NCBI RefSeq assembly: GCF_900115205.1
Contig: NZ_FOYQ01000002.1
Coordinates: 1,302,001 to 1,366,000, forward strand
DNA: 64,000 nucleotides
Origin: Robiginitalea myxolifaciens
GTDB lineage: Bacteria > Bacteroidota > Bacteroidia > Flavobacteriales > Flavobacteriaceae
Reading direction: 5' to 3'
The notes beneath the pieces were generated by a model. That model was not told the origin of the DNA. It saw nothing but the letters and a program-made list of their open reading frames with translations, and did no database searches. Below, one piece after another: positions 1-9,000 of the stretch. The first letter of the stretch is position 1. The number at the start of each line of letters is the position of its first letter. The translations under genes were made by a program, and so were the position numbers.

Positions 1-208
1 CGAGCAATGCAATTACCAAACACCGCAAAAAGAGCAATAACCATTCGCTGGGCCTGAGCGCCCGCGACTTAACCGTAGAAGAGGCCTCCAGCAAGGAAAC
101 ACTTCCCACCTTAAGGGTACGCGCCTCCCTACGACTCCACAGATGGATGCTGATTGGAACCAAAACCCCCAGAAGGGTCCATAATAGGGTAGGATTCGCA
201 AAACTCAT
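1..208 (-). CDS. BatA N-terminal domain membrane protein (partial)
   Basis: The 5' part of a gene that runs off the left edge; 69 codons are visible, starting at the ATG at 208-206. The protein begins MSFANPTLLWTLLGVLVPIS, a first membrane helix (about residues 7-24) followed by a basic segment and a second hydrophobic helix from about residue 57. This is the double-transmembrane N-terminus of the BatA / aerotolerance-regulator family (PF07584-like). It lies 25 bases downstream of the DUF58 gene on the same strand, the usual place for this family in Bacteroidota MoxR-DUF58-Bat clusters, where such proteins often carry von Willebrand A domains. The rest of the protein is outside the window, so further domains cannot be stated. 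Confidence 0.8.
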   Translation of the reverse strand, partial: MSFANPTLLWTLLGVLVPISIHLWSRREARTLKVGSVSLLEASSTVKSRALRPSEWLLLFLRCLVIALL

Positions 209-233
209 TTTAATCTCATCACGGTTATACGGC

Positions 234-1139
234 TTAACTTGTGCCTTTTAGATCGCGCTCTTTTAAAAAACGTCTCAGGGTGTCTTCCAGCGGATCACCC
301 ATCCGGAATAAGTAATACCCTATCCCAAGATTTAAAAGAGTGGACCGCATTTGCTCCATATCGGAATGTATACGCTCCAAATAAGCTTTCCGCGCCTTTC
401 CCGGATCTACTTCAACCCGCATTCCGGTTTCTAAATCTTCGAACATGAGGGGCTGCTTATGTGAAAACTCGAGTTCTTCCTTACCCATGATACGACACAC
501 GACCACTTCGTTTCGAGGGGATTTCAAGCTGCGTATAAATTCCAATAGCTCTCCTTCTTCCTGATAAAAGTCTGTAAAAAATAAAATCAACTCCCGGCCA
601 TCTCCTCCCGACAATTGCCGGGCAACCCGATCGCGCTGCGGCCATGTTCCTCCAGGCTCCATTCCCACCAAAGTCGTGAGCAACCGGTTGAACTGGCGAC
701 CGCCAGTTCGCGGATACAAGGCAGCCTGCTGCTCCTTACCAATGGCATAAAGTCCAATTGAATCGCCTTGTTTCTGAACTGTGTACGCCAGGATGGCTAC
801 CAGGGCACGCACGTATTCCCACTTGGATAGTTTATTTTCCCGATGCAGCATGGAAGCACTGGCATCGAGTACAAATTTTACAGTAACCAGGCTCTCCCGT
901 TCACTTTCCTTGATAAAGTAGCGTTCGGAACGCGCCAACATTTTCCAGTCCAGCAAGCGCGGGTCGTCTCCGGGTTGGTAGGCTCGGTACTGACTGAACT
1001 CCATCCCCGGGGCAGGACGGACACTGCGAATTAATCCTGGGTTTATGGTATCTGAAATTACCCGCGCCAACAGTTGCAGGCCAGCTACGGACCCCAGTAA
1101 TTCTGGTGTAAGAAGCTCCTGTTGTGCGCTTGTTGCCAC
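234..1139 (-). CDS. DUF58 domain protein (vWA-like), Bat operon
   Basis: A 301-residue protein with the DUF58 signature: GDDPRLLDW at 57-65 followed by the AR..YFIKESE stretch, then a von Willebrand A-like MIDAS motif DASAS at 92-96. It has no signal peptide or membrane helix. Members of this family are encoded next to MoxR ATPases and are thought to act with them in envelope stress or protein maturation; the exact role is not established. The gene starts 3 bases after the MoxR stop and is followed by a BatA-type gene, so the three are almost certainly one transcript. Confidence 0.92.
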   Translation of the reverse strand: MATSAQQELLTPELLGSVAGLQLLARVISDTINPGLIRSVRPAPGMEFSQYRAYQPGDDPRLLDWKMLARSERYFIKESERESLVTVKFVLDASASMLHRENKLSKWEYVRALVAILAYTVQKQGDSIGLYAIGKEQQAALYPRTGGRQFNRLLTTLVGMEPGGTWPQRDRVARQLSGGDGRELILFFTDFYQEEGELLEFIRSLKSPRNEVVVCRIMGKEELEFSHKQPLMFEDLETGMRVEVDPGKARKAYLERIHSDMEQMRSTLLNLGIGYYLFRMGDPLEDTLRRFLKERDLKGTS

Positions 1140-1142
1140 TGC

Positions 1143-2147
1143 TTATCCCTTTTTTAGCGCTGTAGCAGCCAAAATTTCCCGGGTAACCGCATCAGCATCT
1201 ACCCCTTCCGCTTCGGCACGGAAATTTACCAGTACCCGGTGGCGGAATACCGGACCAGCTACCGCTTTGAGATCCTCGGGATGCACGGCCATGCGACCTT
1301 GCAACAGGGCATTGGCCTTAGCGGTAAGGATCATGGCCTGACCGGCACGCGGTCCCGCACCCCAGTCTACCCATTTCCGAACAAATTCCACGGAAGAGTC
1401 TGCCGGTCGGGTGGCGCGCACCAATTCACTCACATAAGAAACCAGGGCATCGCTAATGCTTACCTCTCGCACCAACTCCTGCAGGCGAAGAATATCGGCG
1501 GCGCTAATGACTTTCTTCAATTCGGTAGCCTTTGTACCTGTTGTAGCCTTGAGGATCGCAGTTTCTTCCCCAGCTGTGGGATAGCCGATCTTGATGTACA
1601 AGAGGAAGCGATCCTGCTGCGCTTCGGGTAGCACAAAGGTCCCCGATTGCTCGATAGGGTTCTGGGTAGCCAGGATAAAGAATGGCCGCTCCAGGGGATA
1701 GGTCTGATCTCCGTAGGTTACGGAGTATTCCTGCATCGCCTCGAGCAGGGCAGCCTGGGTCTTGGGTGGTGTCCGGTTTATCTCATCGGCCAGGACAATA
1801 TTGGCAAAAATCGGCCCCTTGTTAAACTTAAAAAACTTCTTACCCGTGCTGTGGTCTTCCTCCAGAATTTCCGTTCCCAGAATATCGGTAGGCATTAAAT
1901 CCGGAGTAAACTGAATCCTCTTGAATTTCAGGTCTACGGCTTCTGCAAGGGTTCGGATCATCAGGGTCTTGGCCAGTCCGGGCACCCCTTCCAGCAGGGC
2001 ATGTCCGCCGGCCAGAAAGGTAATGAGCAACTGATTGATTGTGGCTTCCTGCCCAACGATTACTTTACCAATCTCCGCTTTGAGGTCGGTAAGCTTGGCA
2101 CTCAGGGTTTCTACTTCACTGGCAATAGCCTCCAGGGATTCATTCAT
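1143..2147 (-). CDS. MoxR family AAA+ ATPase
   Basis: A 334-residue AAA+ ATPase. The Walker A motif GVPGLAKT is at 54-61, Walker B with the MoxR-type ADEINR at 120-125, and a sensor 1 ATQNP motif follows. Length and motifs are full for the MoxR/RavA class (AAA_3 domain plus C-terminal lid). MoxR proteins are chaperone-like ATPases that act with vWA-domain partners, and here the DUF58 partner follows after 3 bases. The upstream DUF4159 gene is 41 bases away on the same strand. Cytoplasmic. Which substrate is remodelled cannot be read from the sequence. Confidence 0.95.
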   Translation of the reverse strand: MNESLEAIASEVETLSAKLTDLKAEIGKVIVGQEATINQLLITFLAGGHALLEGVPGLAKTLMIRTLAEAVDLKFKRIQFTPDLMPTDILGTEILEEDHSTGKKFFKFNKGPIFANIVLADEINRTPPKTQAALLEAMQEYSVTYGDQTYPLERPFFILATQNPIEQSGTFVLPEAQQDRFLLYIKIGYPTAGEETAILKATTGTKATELKKVISAADILRLQELVREVSISDALVSYVSELVRATRPADSSVEFVRKWVDWGAGPRAGQAMILTAKANALLQGRMAVHPEDLKAVAGPVFRHRVLVNFRAEAEGVDADAVTREILAATALKKG

Positions 2148-2188
2148 TTTATTACTGTTTACTACGCAGACCGTAGTCGATTCATATT

Positions 2189-2809
2189 CTAAGCGGTAAG
2201 GGCGTACAAAACAATGTTGACCCCAAACCGTGTATTGTCAATTTTGTACCAGCGTTTATTGCGGAAATCATAGTCCCACTCGCAACCGTAATCCTTATTG
2301 CTGTACAACACCCCGATACGCCCGTCGATTTCTATAGCCTTCAGGTAGTCGTGAACCAAATCGTCTCCCCATCCATTCAGTTCCTGGGAGGTTGTAGGCG
2401 GACCATCCTCAAAGTCAAAAAACACCGTATAAAGCGGATGGTCATTGGGAATTTTTTTCAGGGCATCATTCCCGAATATTTCCGCCATCTGCCGCTCGAA
2501 AGACTTTGCAAACAGACCGTCGATATCGTGGTTGCAGTCATCGGCAAAAACGAAACCCCCGTTGCGCACATACTTTTCAAAATTCTCCTTTTCCCGGGGG
2601 GTAAATTCTACCAGCTTGTGGCCGGAGATATAACAGAACGGACTCTTAAAAAGCTCCTCACTACTCAGCGGAACAATGCGCTCGAGGGTATCTACCCTGA
2701 GGGTGGTGTACTCCACCAGGGAATTCAGCAGATTCGAAGGCATGCGCTGGTCCACATCCCAGTCCCCGGATTCGTATTGCAGGCGCGTAAAGAAGAATTC
2801 GTTATTCAT
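2189..2809 (-). CDS. DUF4159 domain protein
   Basis: A 206-residue protein that starts directly with the DUF4159 pattern: F.RLQYESGDWD, then NLLNSLVEYT and the later segment ending VFADDCNHD. The family has a glutamine-amidotransferase-like fold but no demonstrated function, and often sits near MoxR/DUF58 genes in Bacteroidota, as here (41 bases upstream of MoxR). It has no signal peptide, whereas many family members are exported, so this is a short single-domain version. A terminator hairpin separates it from the tldE-like gene upstream, so it is probably the first gene of the MoxR cluster. Confidence 0.85.
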   Translation of the reverse strand: MNNEFFFTRLQYESGDWDVDQRMPSNLLNSLVEYTTLRVDTLERIVPLSSEELFKSPFCYISGHKLVEFTPREKENFEKYVRNGGFVFADDCNHDIDGLFAKSFERQMAEIFGNDALKKIPNDHPLYTVFFDFEDGPPTTSQELNGWGDDLVHDYLKAIEIDGRIGVLYSNKDYGCEWDYDFRNKRWYKIDNTRFGVNIVLYALTA

Positions 2810-2810
2810 A

Positions 2811-2850
2811 AATTAAAAACTGGTTGCCCCGTCAAAAGGACAACCAGTTT
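2811..2850 (-). terminator. Rho-independent terminator after the TldD/TldE pair
   Basis: A perfect 10-base inverted repeat (arms 2817-2826 and 2841-2850, CTGGTTG core) with a 14-base loop is followed, on the minus strand, by a run of Ts. It lies 17 bases past the TldE-like stop codon and just before the DUF4159 start, so it should end the TldD-TldE transcript. Confidence 0.8.
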
Positions 2851-2867
2851 AAAAGCTTCAACCTTAA

Positions 2868-4184
2868 TTATACCGCATCGGAAAGACTGGTAAAGGTAAA
2901 GTCCCGAATTTTCATGTAGGGAATCAGGTTTCCGTTAATCCGCACCTGTTTCCCGAGCGTTTCGAGATTATTCAACATAATTATCGGGCTCTCATTGAAT
3001 CGGAAATTCTTGACCGGGTGTTTGATCTTTCCATTTTCTATGTAGAAAGTTCCGTCCCGGGTGAGTCCCGTATAGAGTAAGGTCTGTGGATCCACGCTTC
3101 GGATGTACCAGAAACGCGTCACCAGGATTCCTTTTTGGGTACTTGCAATCAGGTCCTCCAGACTGGCGTCTCCACCTTCCATGATTCCTCCTTGTGGGAA
3201 AGGAACCGGCTCAACACCTTTCTGTTCGGCCCAGTAGCGGTCATAGGCGAGATTCTTCACCACGCCATTTTCCAGCCACACCGTCTTTTTGAGGGGTTGG
3301 CCTGCACCGTTCCAGGTAGCCGTTGGCACTCTTGGATCCAGGGGATCCGAATAGAATGAAACGCGCTCATCGACGATCTTTTGCCCCAGCTTGTTTCCTC
3401 CATCCGGAGCAGACATAAAGCTACGACCTTCATCGGCCTGACGGGCGCTGAATGCCCCCACCATATTCTGCAACAGTCCTATGGAAGCTGCTGGCTCGAG
3501 GATAACTGTATACTTCCCGGGCTCAATTGCCTGGGCTTCTCTGGACATCACCGCTTTGTCGATCGCTGTGCGCGACGCTTCGGCAGCATCGAAATTATCG
3601 ACATCGTTGAAATCCCGGGTTACCCAGCCCGAACCAGTTCCGTCGTTACTGCGCATAGTAACCGTGAAATCCATGTTGGTGGAGCGGTTGTACGCGAATA
3701 ACCCCTTGGAATTGATCATGGCGCTAAAGCCTTCAGAATCGTTAAAGAATCCGGCAGCAGTCACATCCTCCGCCGCAGCGGGATCAATACTGCTCTGTGC
3801 AACTTTGGCCCGGTATTCCGGGGTAATGTTGGCGGTAGACTCCTTGTAAGTCAGGGAGTCGTCGTATTCCTGGGGCCCCAGGGGCTCCATGAATTCCGGG
3901 TTTTCCGGGGATAGTCTTGCCAGCTCTTCTGCACGGCGCACTACCTTTTCCAGGGAGGCATCGTCGAATTCGTTGATTGTAGCTGTACCCGATCTTTTCC
4001 CGAAACTGGATTGAACAACCAGGGTCTGGTTGGAATTGTATCCCGCCGTGGACACCGTATTCCGGGCATAGCGGATATTCCCTTCATTGCTTCCTCCCAG
4101 GTTGATCTCGCAGGTATCTGCCTGAGAAAAGCTAAGGGCTTTTTCAAGAATGCTTCTCGCTTCTTCTTTTGAATAAATAGCCAT
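2868..4184 (-). CDS. TldE/PmbA-like subunit of a TldD-type metalloprotease
   Basis: A 438-residue protein of the PmbA/TldD family. It has no HExxxH zinc site, as expected for the TldE (PmbA) partner, and no signal peptide; it begins MAIYSKEEARSILEKAL. In characterised pairs the TldD and TldE subunits form a heterodimer that degrades unfolded or modified peptides, with the zinc in TldD. The TldD homologue lies immediately upstream with a 23-base gap, so the two are co-transcribed. Which peptide is processed here is unknown; no RiPP precursor was seen nearby. Confidence 0.9.
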   Translation of the reverse strand: MAIYSKEEARSILEKALSFSQADTCEINLGGSNEGNIRYARNTVSTAGYNSNQTLVVQSSFGKRSGTATINEFDDASLEKVVRRAEELARLSPENPEFMEPLGPQEYDDSLTYKESTANITPEYRAKVAQSSIDPAAAEDVTAAGFFNDSEGFSAMINSKGLFAYNRSTNMDFTVTMRSNDGTGSGWVTRDFNDVDNFDAAEASRTAIDKAVMSREAQAIEPGKYTVILEPAASIGLLQNMVGAFSARQADEGRSFMSAPDGGNKLGQKIVDERVSFYSDPLDPRVPTATWNGAGQPLKKTVWLENGVVKNLAYDRYWAEQKGVEPVPFPQGGIMEGGDASLEDLIASTQKGILVTRFWYIRSVDPQTLLYTGLTRDGTFYIENGKIKHPVKNFRFNESPIIMLNNLETLGKQVRINGNLIPYMKIRDFTFTSLSDAV

Positions 4185-4207
4185 TGTTAAAATATTTTGA
4201 GAACCGA

Positions 4208-5848
4208 TTAAATGGTTCGTCCTGTATTGATCACATTTACGTCGTTGAATCGGGCAGTAGAACTCCCGTGGGAAACCGCGCTCACCTGTGAAGGCTGGCC
4301 TTTACCGTCAAAGAAGGACCCGAACATTCGGTAATCGTCCTTATCGCAAATCTTTACGCAGGAATTCCAGAATTCCTGAGTATTGGATTGGTAGGCGACA
4401 TCTTCCAACATACCGGCGATTTCTCCATCTTTGATTTCAAAGAAGACGGTTCCACCAAACTGGAAGTTGTAGCGCTGCTGGTCAATGGAATAAGATCCCC
4501 GACCGGCGATATAAATCCCCTTCTCAACGTCCTTGATCATATCGGCAACAGAATATTTTTCCGTTCCGGGTTCCAGGCTCACGTTAGGCATACGCTGGAA
4601 TTGTACATCGTTCCAACTCTGTGCATAGCAGCAACCGTGAGAAGCGTTCTGATCGATCATGTGCACCTGGTCGCGAATAGCCTGGTAATTCACCAGGACT
4701 CCGTTGCGCACCAGATCCCATTTCTTGGTTTTAACCCCTTCGTCGTCATAGCCTACAGCTCCGAGGGATCCAACCTGTGTTTTGTCAGCAACCAGGTTTA
4801 CGATATCACTACCGTATTTGAAGTCTCCTGATTTCCATTTGTCCAGGGTGGCAAAACTCGTTCCGGCATAGTTGGCCTCGTATCCGAGAACCCTGTCCAG
4901 TTCCAGCGGGTGCCCTACAGATTCGTGGATGGTGAGTCCTAAGTGATTCGGCTCAAGCACCAGGTCGTATTTACCGGCTTCAACTGACTTCGCAGTGAGT
5001 TTGGCCTTGGCCTGTTCCGCCGCCATCTTGGCATCTTCAATGATGTCGTAGCTGTTACGGTAGAGGTTCATTCCAGCTGGACCCGCTACTTTTTCTGAAT
5101 CCAAACCATCCATATACTCAAAGCCCATTCCTACCGGAGCACTGAGGCCCTGGCGACTTTTGAATTTTCCGGCAGCGCGATCCACTGCGGTTACGTTGAG
5201 GAATGGCCAGAGACGGTGTACATCCTGATCGATGTAGGATCCATCGGTCGAGGCGAAATACTTTTGTTCGTTCACCATGAAAAGCCCGCTGTTTACAAAG
5301 CTGGCTCCAGCTTCCATGGCAGCGGCATTTGCGCTGAGCAGCAAGTCGGCCTTCTCGGAAATCGGCACTTCTCGGAAGTCTTTTGTAATTGGTGTTTTCC
5401 AACTGACCTCCCCATGGGATTCCGTAGGGGCCAGGACTACTGGTTCTTTTTGCAGGATGGCATTGGCCTTGGCAATTCCAACGGCCTGGTTGGTCGCCTC
5501 CTGAATTCCTTTTTCCGTAACGGTACTGGTACTGGCAAAGCCCCAGGTCCCGTTGACAATTACGCGAATTCCCACCCCGAAAGATTCGGTATTAACGACG
5601 TTCTGAACCTTGTCTTCGCGCGTGATCACGAATTGATTCAGGTAACGTCCGATACGGGCATCGGCATAAGAAGCACCGAGGGATTTGGCGGTGTTAAGGG
5701 CAACATCCGCCAGTTGCTTTTTAAGTGCAACATCCATTCTAGGGGCAAGGAGGGCTTCCTGGGAAATCGGATTCCCCATAAGCAGTGAAGGCATCATAAG
5801 CGCCCCACTTCCCAACCCGGCATATTGCACGAAGTCTCTTCTTTTCAT
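4208..5848 (-). CDS. TldD family zinc metalloprotease with Tat-like signal
   Basis: A 546-residue TldD homologue. The zinc-binding HESVGH motif (HExxxH) is at residues 308-313, and the C-terminal glycine-rich TldD core is present. It is about 65 residues longer than E. coli TldD, partly because of an N-terminal segment MKRRDFVQYAGLGSGALM that looks like a twin-arginine signal (RR at 3-4 followed by a hydrophobic stretch). Export is therefore predicted, unlike the cytoplasmic E. coli enzyme. It is first in a two-gene operon with the TldE-like gene, which lacks such a signal. The family assignment is firm; the cellular location is an inference. Confidence 0.92.
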   Translation of the reverse strand: MKRRDFVQYAGLGSGALMMPSLLMGNPISQEALLAPRMDVALKKQLADVALNTAKSLGASYADARIGRYLNQFVITREDKVQNVVNTESFGVGIRVIVNGTWGFASTSTVTEKGIQEATNQAVGIAKANAILQKEPVVLAPTESHGEVSWKTPITKDFREVPISEKADLLLSANAAAMEAGASFVNSGLFMVNEQKYFASTDGSYIDQDVHRLWPFLNVTAVDRAAGKFKSRQGLSAPVGMGFEYMDGLDSEKVAGPAGMNLYRNSYDIIEDAKMAAEQAKAKLTAKSVEAGKYDLVLEPNHLGLTIHESVGHPLELDRVLGYEANYAGTSFATLDKWKSGDFKYGSDIVNLVADKTQVGSLGAVGYDDEGVKTKKWDLVRNGVLVNYQAIRDQVHMIDQNASHGCCYAQSWNDVQFQRMPNVSLEPGTEKYSVADMIKDVEKGIYIAGRGSYSIDQQRYNFQFGGTVFFEIKDGEIAGMLEDVAYQSNTQEFWNSCVKICDKDDYRMFGSFFDGKGQPSQVSAVSHGSSTARFNDVNVINTGRTI

Positions 5849-6069
5849 GTGTTCTCTATTGTTTGAAATTAGTCCGACTCGCGAATTCTCCGGAAAGAAA
5901 AATATTGGGCAAGCCTTTAAGGTACGTCCTATAGGACGTGCACTACCCCCAGAATGTTACAGGAAGCCCCTAAAAATAAAAACCAGACGGGAGGAATTCT
6001 GTTAAGTTTAACTTAAAGAAGTGGAAAAAATAAGCCTATATGGAAAACTGTTATCAAATCGACTCGAAT
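5849..6069. other. Intergenic region with a 16-bp perfect palindrome
   Basis: This gap lies between the macroglobulin stop and the TldD start. It contains ACGTCCTATAGGACGT (5924-5939), a perfect 16-base palindrome about 75 bases upstream of the TldD start codon, and a short AT palindrome at 6002-6016. The first could be an operator for the TldD-TldE operon; no known regulator site is recognised. No small gene was found. Confidence 0.4.
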
Positions 6070-9000
6070 TTAATCTTTCATTACAGCTATCCTACCTCCC
6101 GAACTCTTGGCACTGAATTCAGGGGCATACATGCTTTGAATTTGGGAAATACCACTGGCAAAATTCCCGGGATTATTAACTCTTAAATCGTATTCAAAAA
6201 TGAAAGTCCCTCTGGGTAGTCTATCGAAGAAAAAATGGGTCGCCACATCTCTTGTAGCCTGATAATAGCCCAGCCCATTACGCCAACGATATTCGGAAAG
6301 CACATCTACCGGTTCCAGGCCAGATCCCCGCAAATCCTTCAAATGAACAAATTCTAGATCCTCCTTGGCCCAAATTACCAGGCGAACTGTAACCAGATCT
6401 CCTACTTGCAATGTATTTTCCTGGTCAATCTTCTGTAGACGTTCTCCTTGCGTACTTCGGGTTTTCTGATAGATCTCCTTTTCGACTTGCAATGGTCCCT
6501 CTGAATCGGAAGTTACCTTATCGATTTCCTCGTAATACTGCCAATAGGCCCCTCCGAATCCAGAGACCGCTGATGTATTGTTAATCGTAATTTTTGCCAG
6601 GGATTCGTCTACTTCCTCATTATCCCATCTAAGCTGAAAATACCCCGTACCTGCTTCCTTAGTCACTTCCTTCAGCTTTGCCTGAGGTATCTGTCCGCTA
6701 TTCAGTTTAATTTCCATACCATCCCGTACAGACAGCCAATCTGTACCATTCATTACCAGGGCATATATTGCTTCCGAAGTAGCCTTAGTAGTAGACCATT
6801 TATGGGTCCTTTTATTTTTCAAAAGCCACAGTTTCATGCCATCAATCCAGGCATCGGATGCCCCAAATTCGGCAAATGTCTCAATCAGAAGTGCCTGGGT
6901 TTCCACTGGAGCTTCATACCAGGAAGTGCCAGCAACAACTTGTTTCCAATAAATCCCATTGGCTTCACTTTCTACTGCTTGTTGCTCCAGGCTTTCCACA
7001 ATGTTTCTTCCTATTTCTGCAAAACCATATCGTTTCATAACCAGGGCGGTTAATGCCTGGTCATACACAGACCGGGTAATCCAATCATTCTTCAGGGTAT
7101 CCAGATAAACATTTACCACGGCTTTTAAAGTTCCTGAAAGCGGTTGTTCCTCCAAATAAAAACTACGTGCGTACAAAAAGTGTATATCGGAATGATCAAT
7201 ACCATCCAAGACAATCGTGTCCTGAGTCTCCGGATCAATAATAGCATGCAAGCGCTTGTTTGAGTTCCCTACATTGTCTCCGGATAAAAGTCTGGCTTTT
7301 CGTTTTTGCGCTTTTTCAACAATGGAAGTATCGAGATAAGTAACGGCCTCTTCAATAACTCTCTCCAGCCGATAATCCTCCTCAGTTCTTATATCCAATT
7401 TCTTCAGGTGGCCATACCCTGCAACGATATGCCGGGTAACAAAATCATTCTCGTCACCTCCTGCAAACCAGGGAAAACCACCGCTTTTCAGTTGAAGTTC
7501 CTTGAGTTTACTAACCATTTCCTTTTGGACATCGCGGGTGTTGCCTTTCTTGAATAGCTGGCCTAAACGGGCCTGCTTCTCCTTCTCATCGAGGGCCTCT
7601 TGAACCCAGGGAGATTCTTCGAGTAAGATCGTTTTTAGACTTTCATTGCTTTCCAGGGGACGGGTGGAAATCTCCTGGTCTTCCCAACTGGCAAAAAGCG
7701 TCTCCATTTCAGGATTCTCATCACGAATATGAGAAGCTATGGCATTGGCATAGAACCTGGAAAAGGTCTGTTCAGCACACTCATGGGGAAATTCCATAAG
7801 GTAGGGAAGAGCCTTAACAGCCATCCAGGCCGGGTTCGATGTATATTCCAAGCGGAATCCAAGACTTTCCAGGGAAGGCTTTCCGTTTTGCTCAAGTTGT
7901 GGGAAAGCAAGGGTAGTTTTTTTTCCGGGTTGAATCCAGAATGGTTTGGATTCCGTGATCATCAATCGATTTGATAGTACTGGAATAACTTTCAATTCTC
8001 CGTCGCTTTTTTGCCCTGTTGTAGCCACAGTTTTGATCTCCAGAATCTCCAGGTACTCCGGCACCACCAACTCCCATTCCAGATTCTGACTGGCCCCTGG
8101 ATCGAGGGTAAACGATTGTTGTCTAAGATTGGAACTAACATTGGCATTGAGCACCTGTCCGGTAACATCTTCCAATGTCAGACCGTTCATTAATGTAAGT
8201 TGGGCAGTTCCTTGCTGAGGTAGTTCGGTGAGGTTGCTCACTTTAGCAGAATACACCAGGGTATCTCCTGATCGAAGGAATCTGGGATAATTAGGAACTA
8301 CTGAAATATCTTTTCGCGTGACTGCCTTATGTTCTAAGGCCCCAACATCGAGTTTACGGGTGTGCGCTAATAACATTAGACGCCAGCGGGTAAGCGCTTC
8401 AGGCGCATTGAATTCCAAACGTACTTCTCCTGATGCGTCTGTCCTGAGTTGAGGCATGAAAATTGCCGTTTCGCGCAAATCACTCCTTGGCCCTACGTTT
8501 TCTAATGCCCGAGCGCCTTGTTTGGTTGTAATCACGATTACCCCATTCGCCCCGCGTTCACCGTATAATGTTGCAGCACTTGAGCCTTTCAGCACGTTGA
8601 TATCGGAAATATCTCCGGGTTTCAGCAAAATCTCATACTGTAACTGAGTCATAGGAACACCATCTACTATGATCAAGGTGCGATCATTGACAGATACTGA
8701 ATTCATTCCTCGAATAACGACATTGGAGGCAGCTCCAGGTGCACCGCTAGTCGCCGAAATTGTAACTCCACTGACCGTTCCTGTTAATTGACGGTCAATA
8801 TCATTGACTACCTCCTCGGCCTCGTCATAAACTACAGTATAACCCAACGCATTCTTTCTGCGCTGAATTCCGTAGGCAGTAACGACAACTTCATCCAGTG
8901 CCTGGGCATCCTCGGAAAGGGAAACATTAACCGCTTGCGATTTCTTGACCGATATCGAAGTACTTGAGAATCCGAGGTAACTAAAGATCAGGACGGAACC

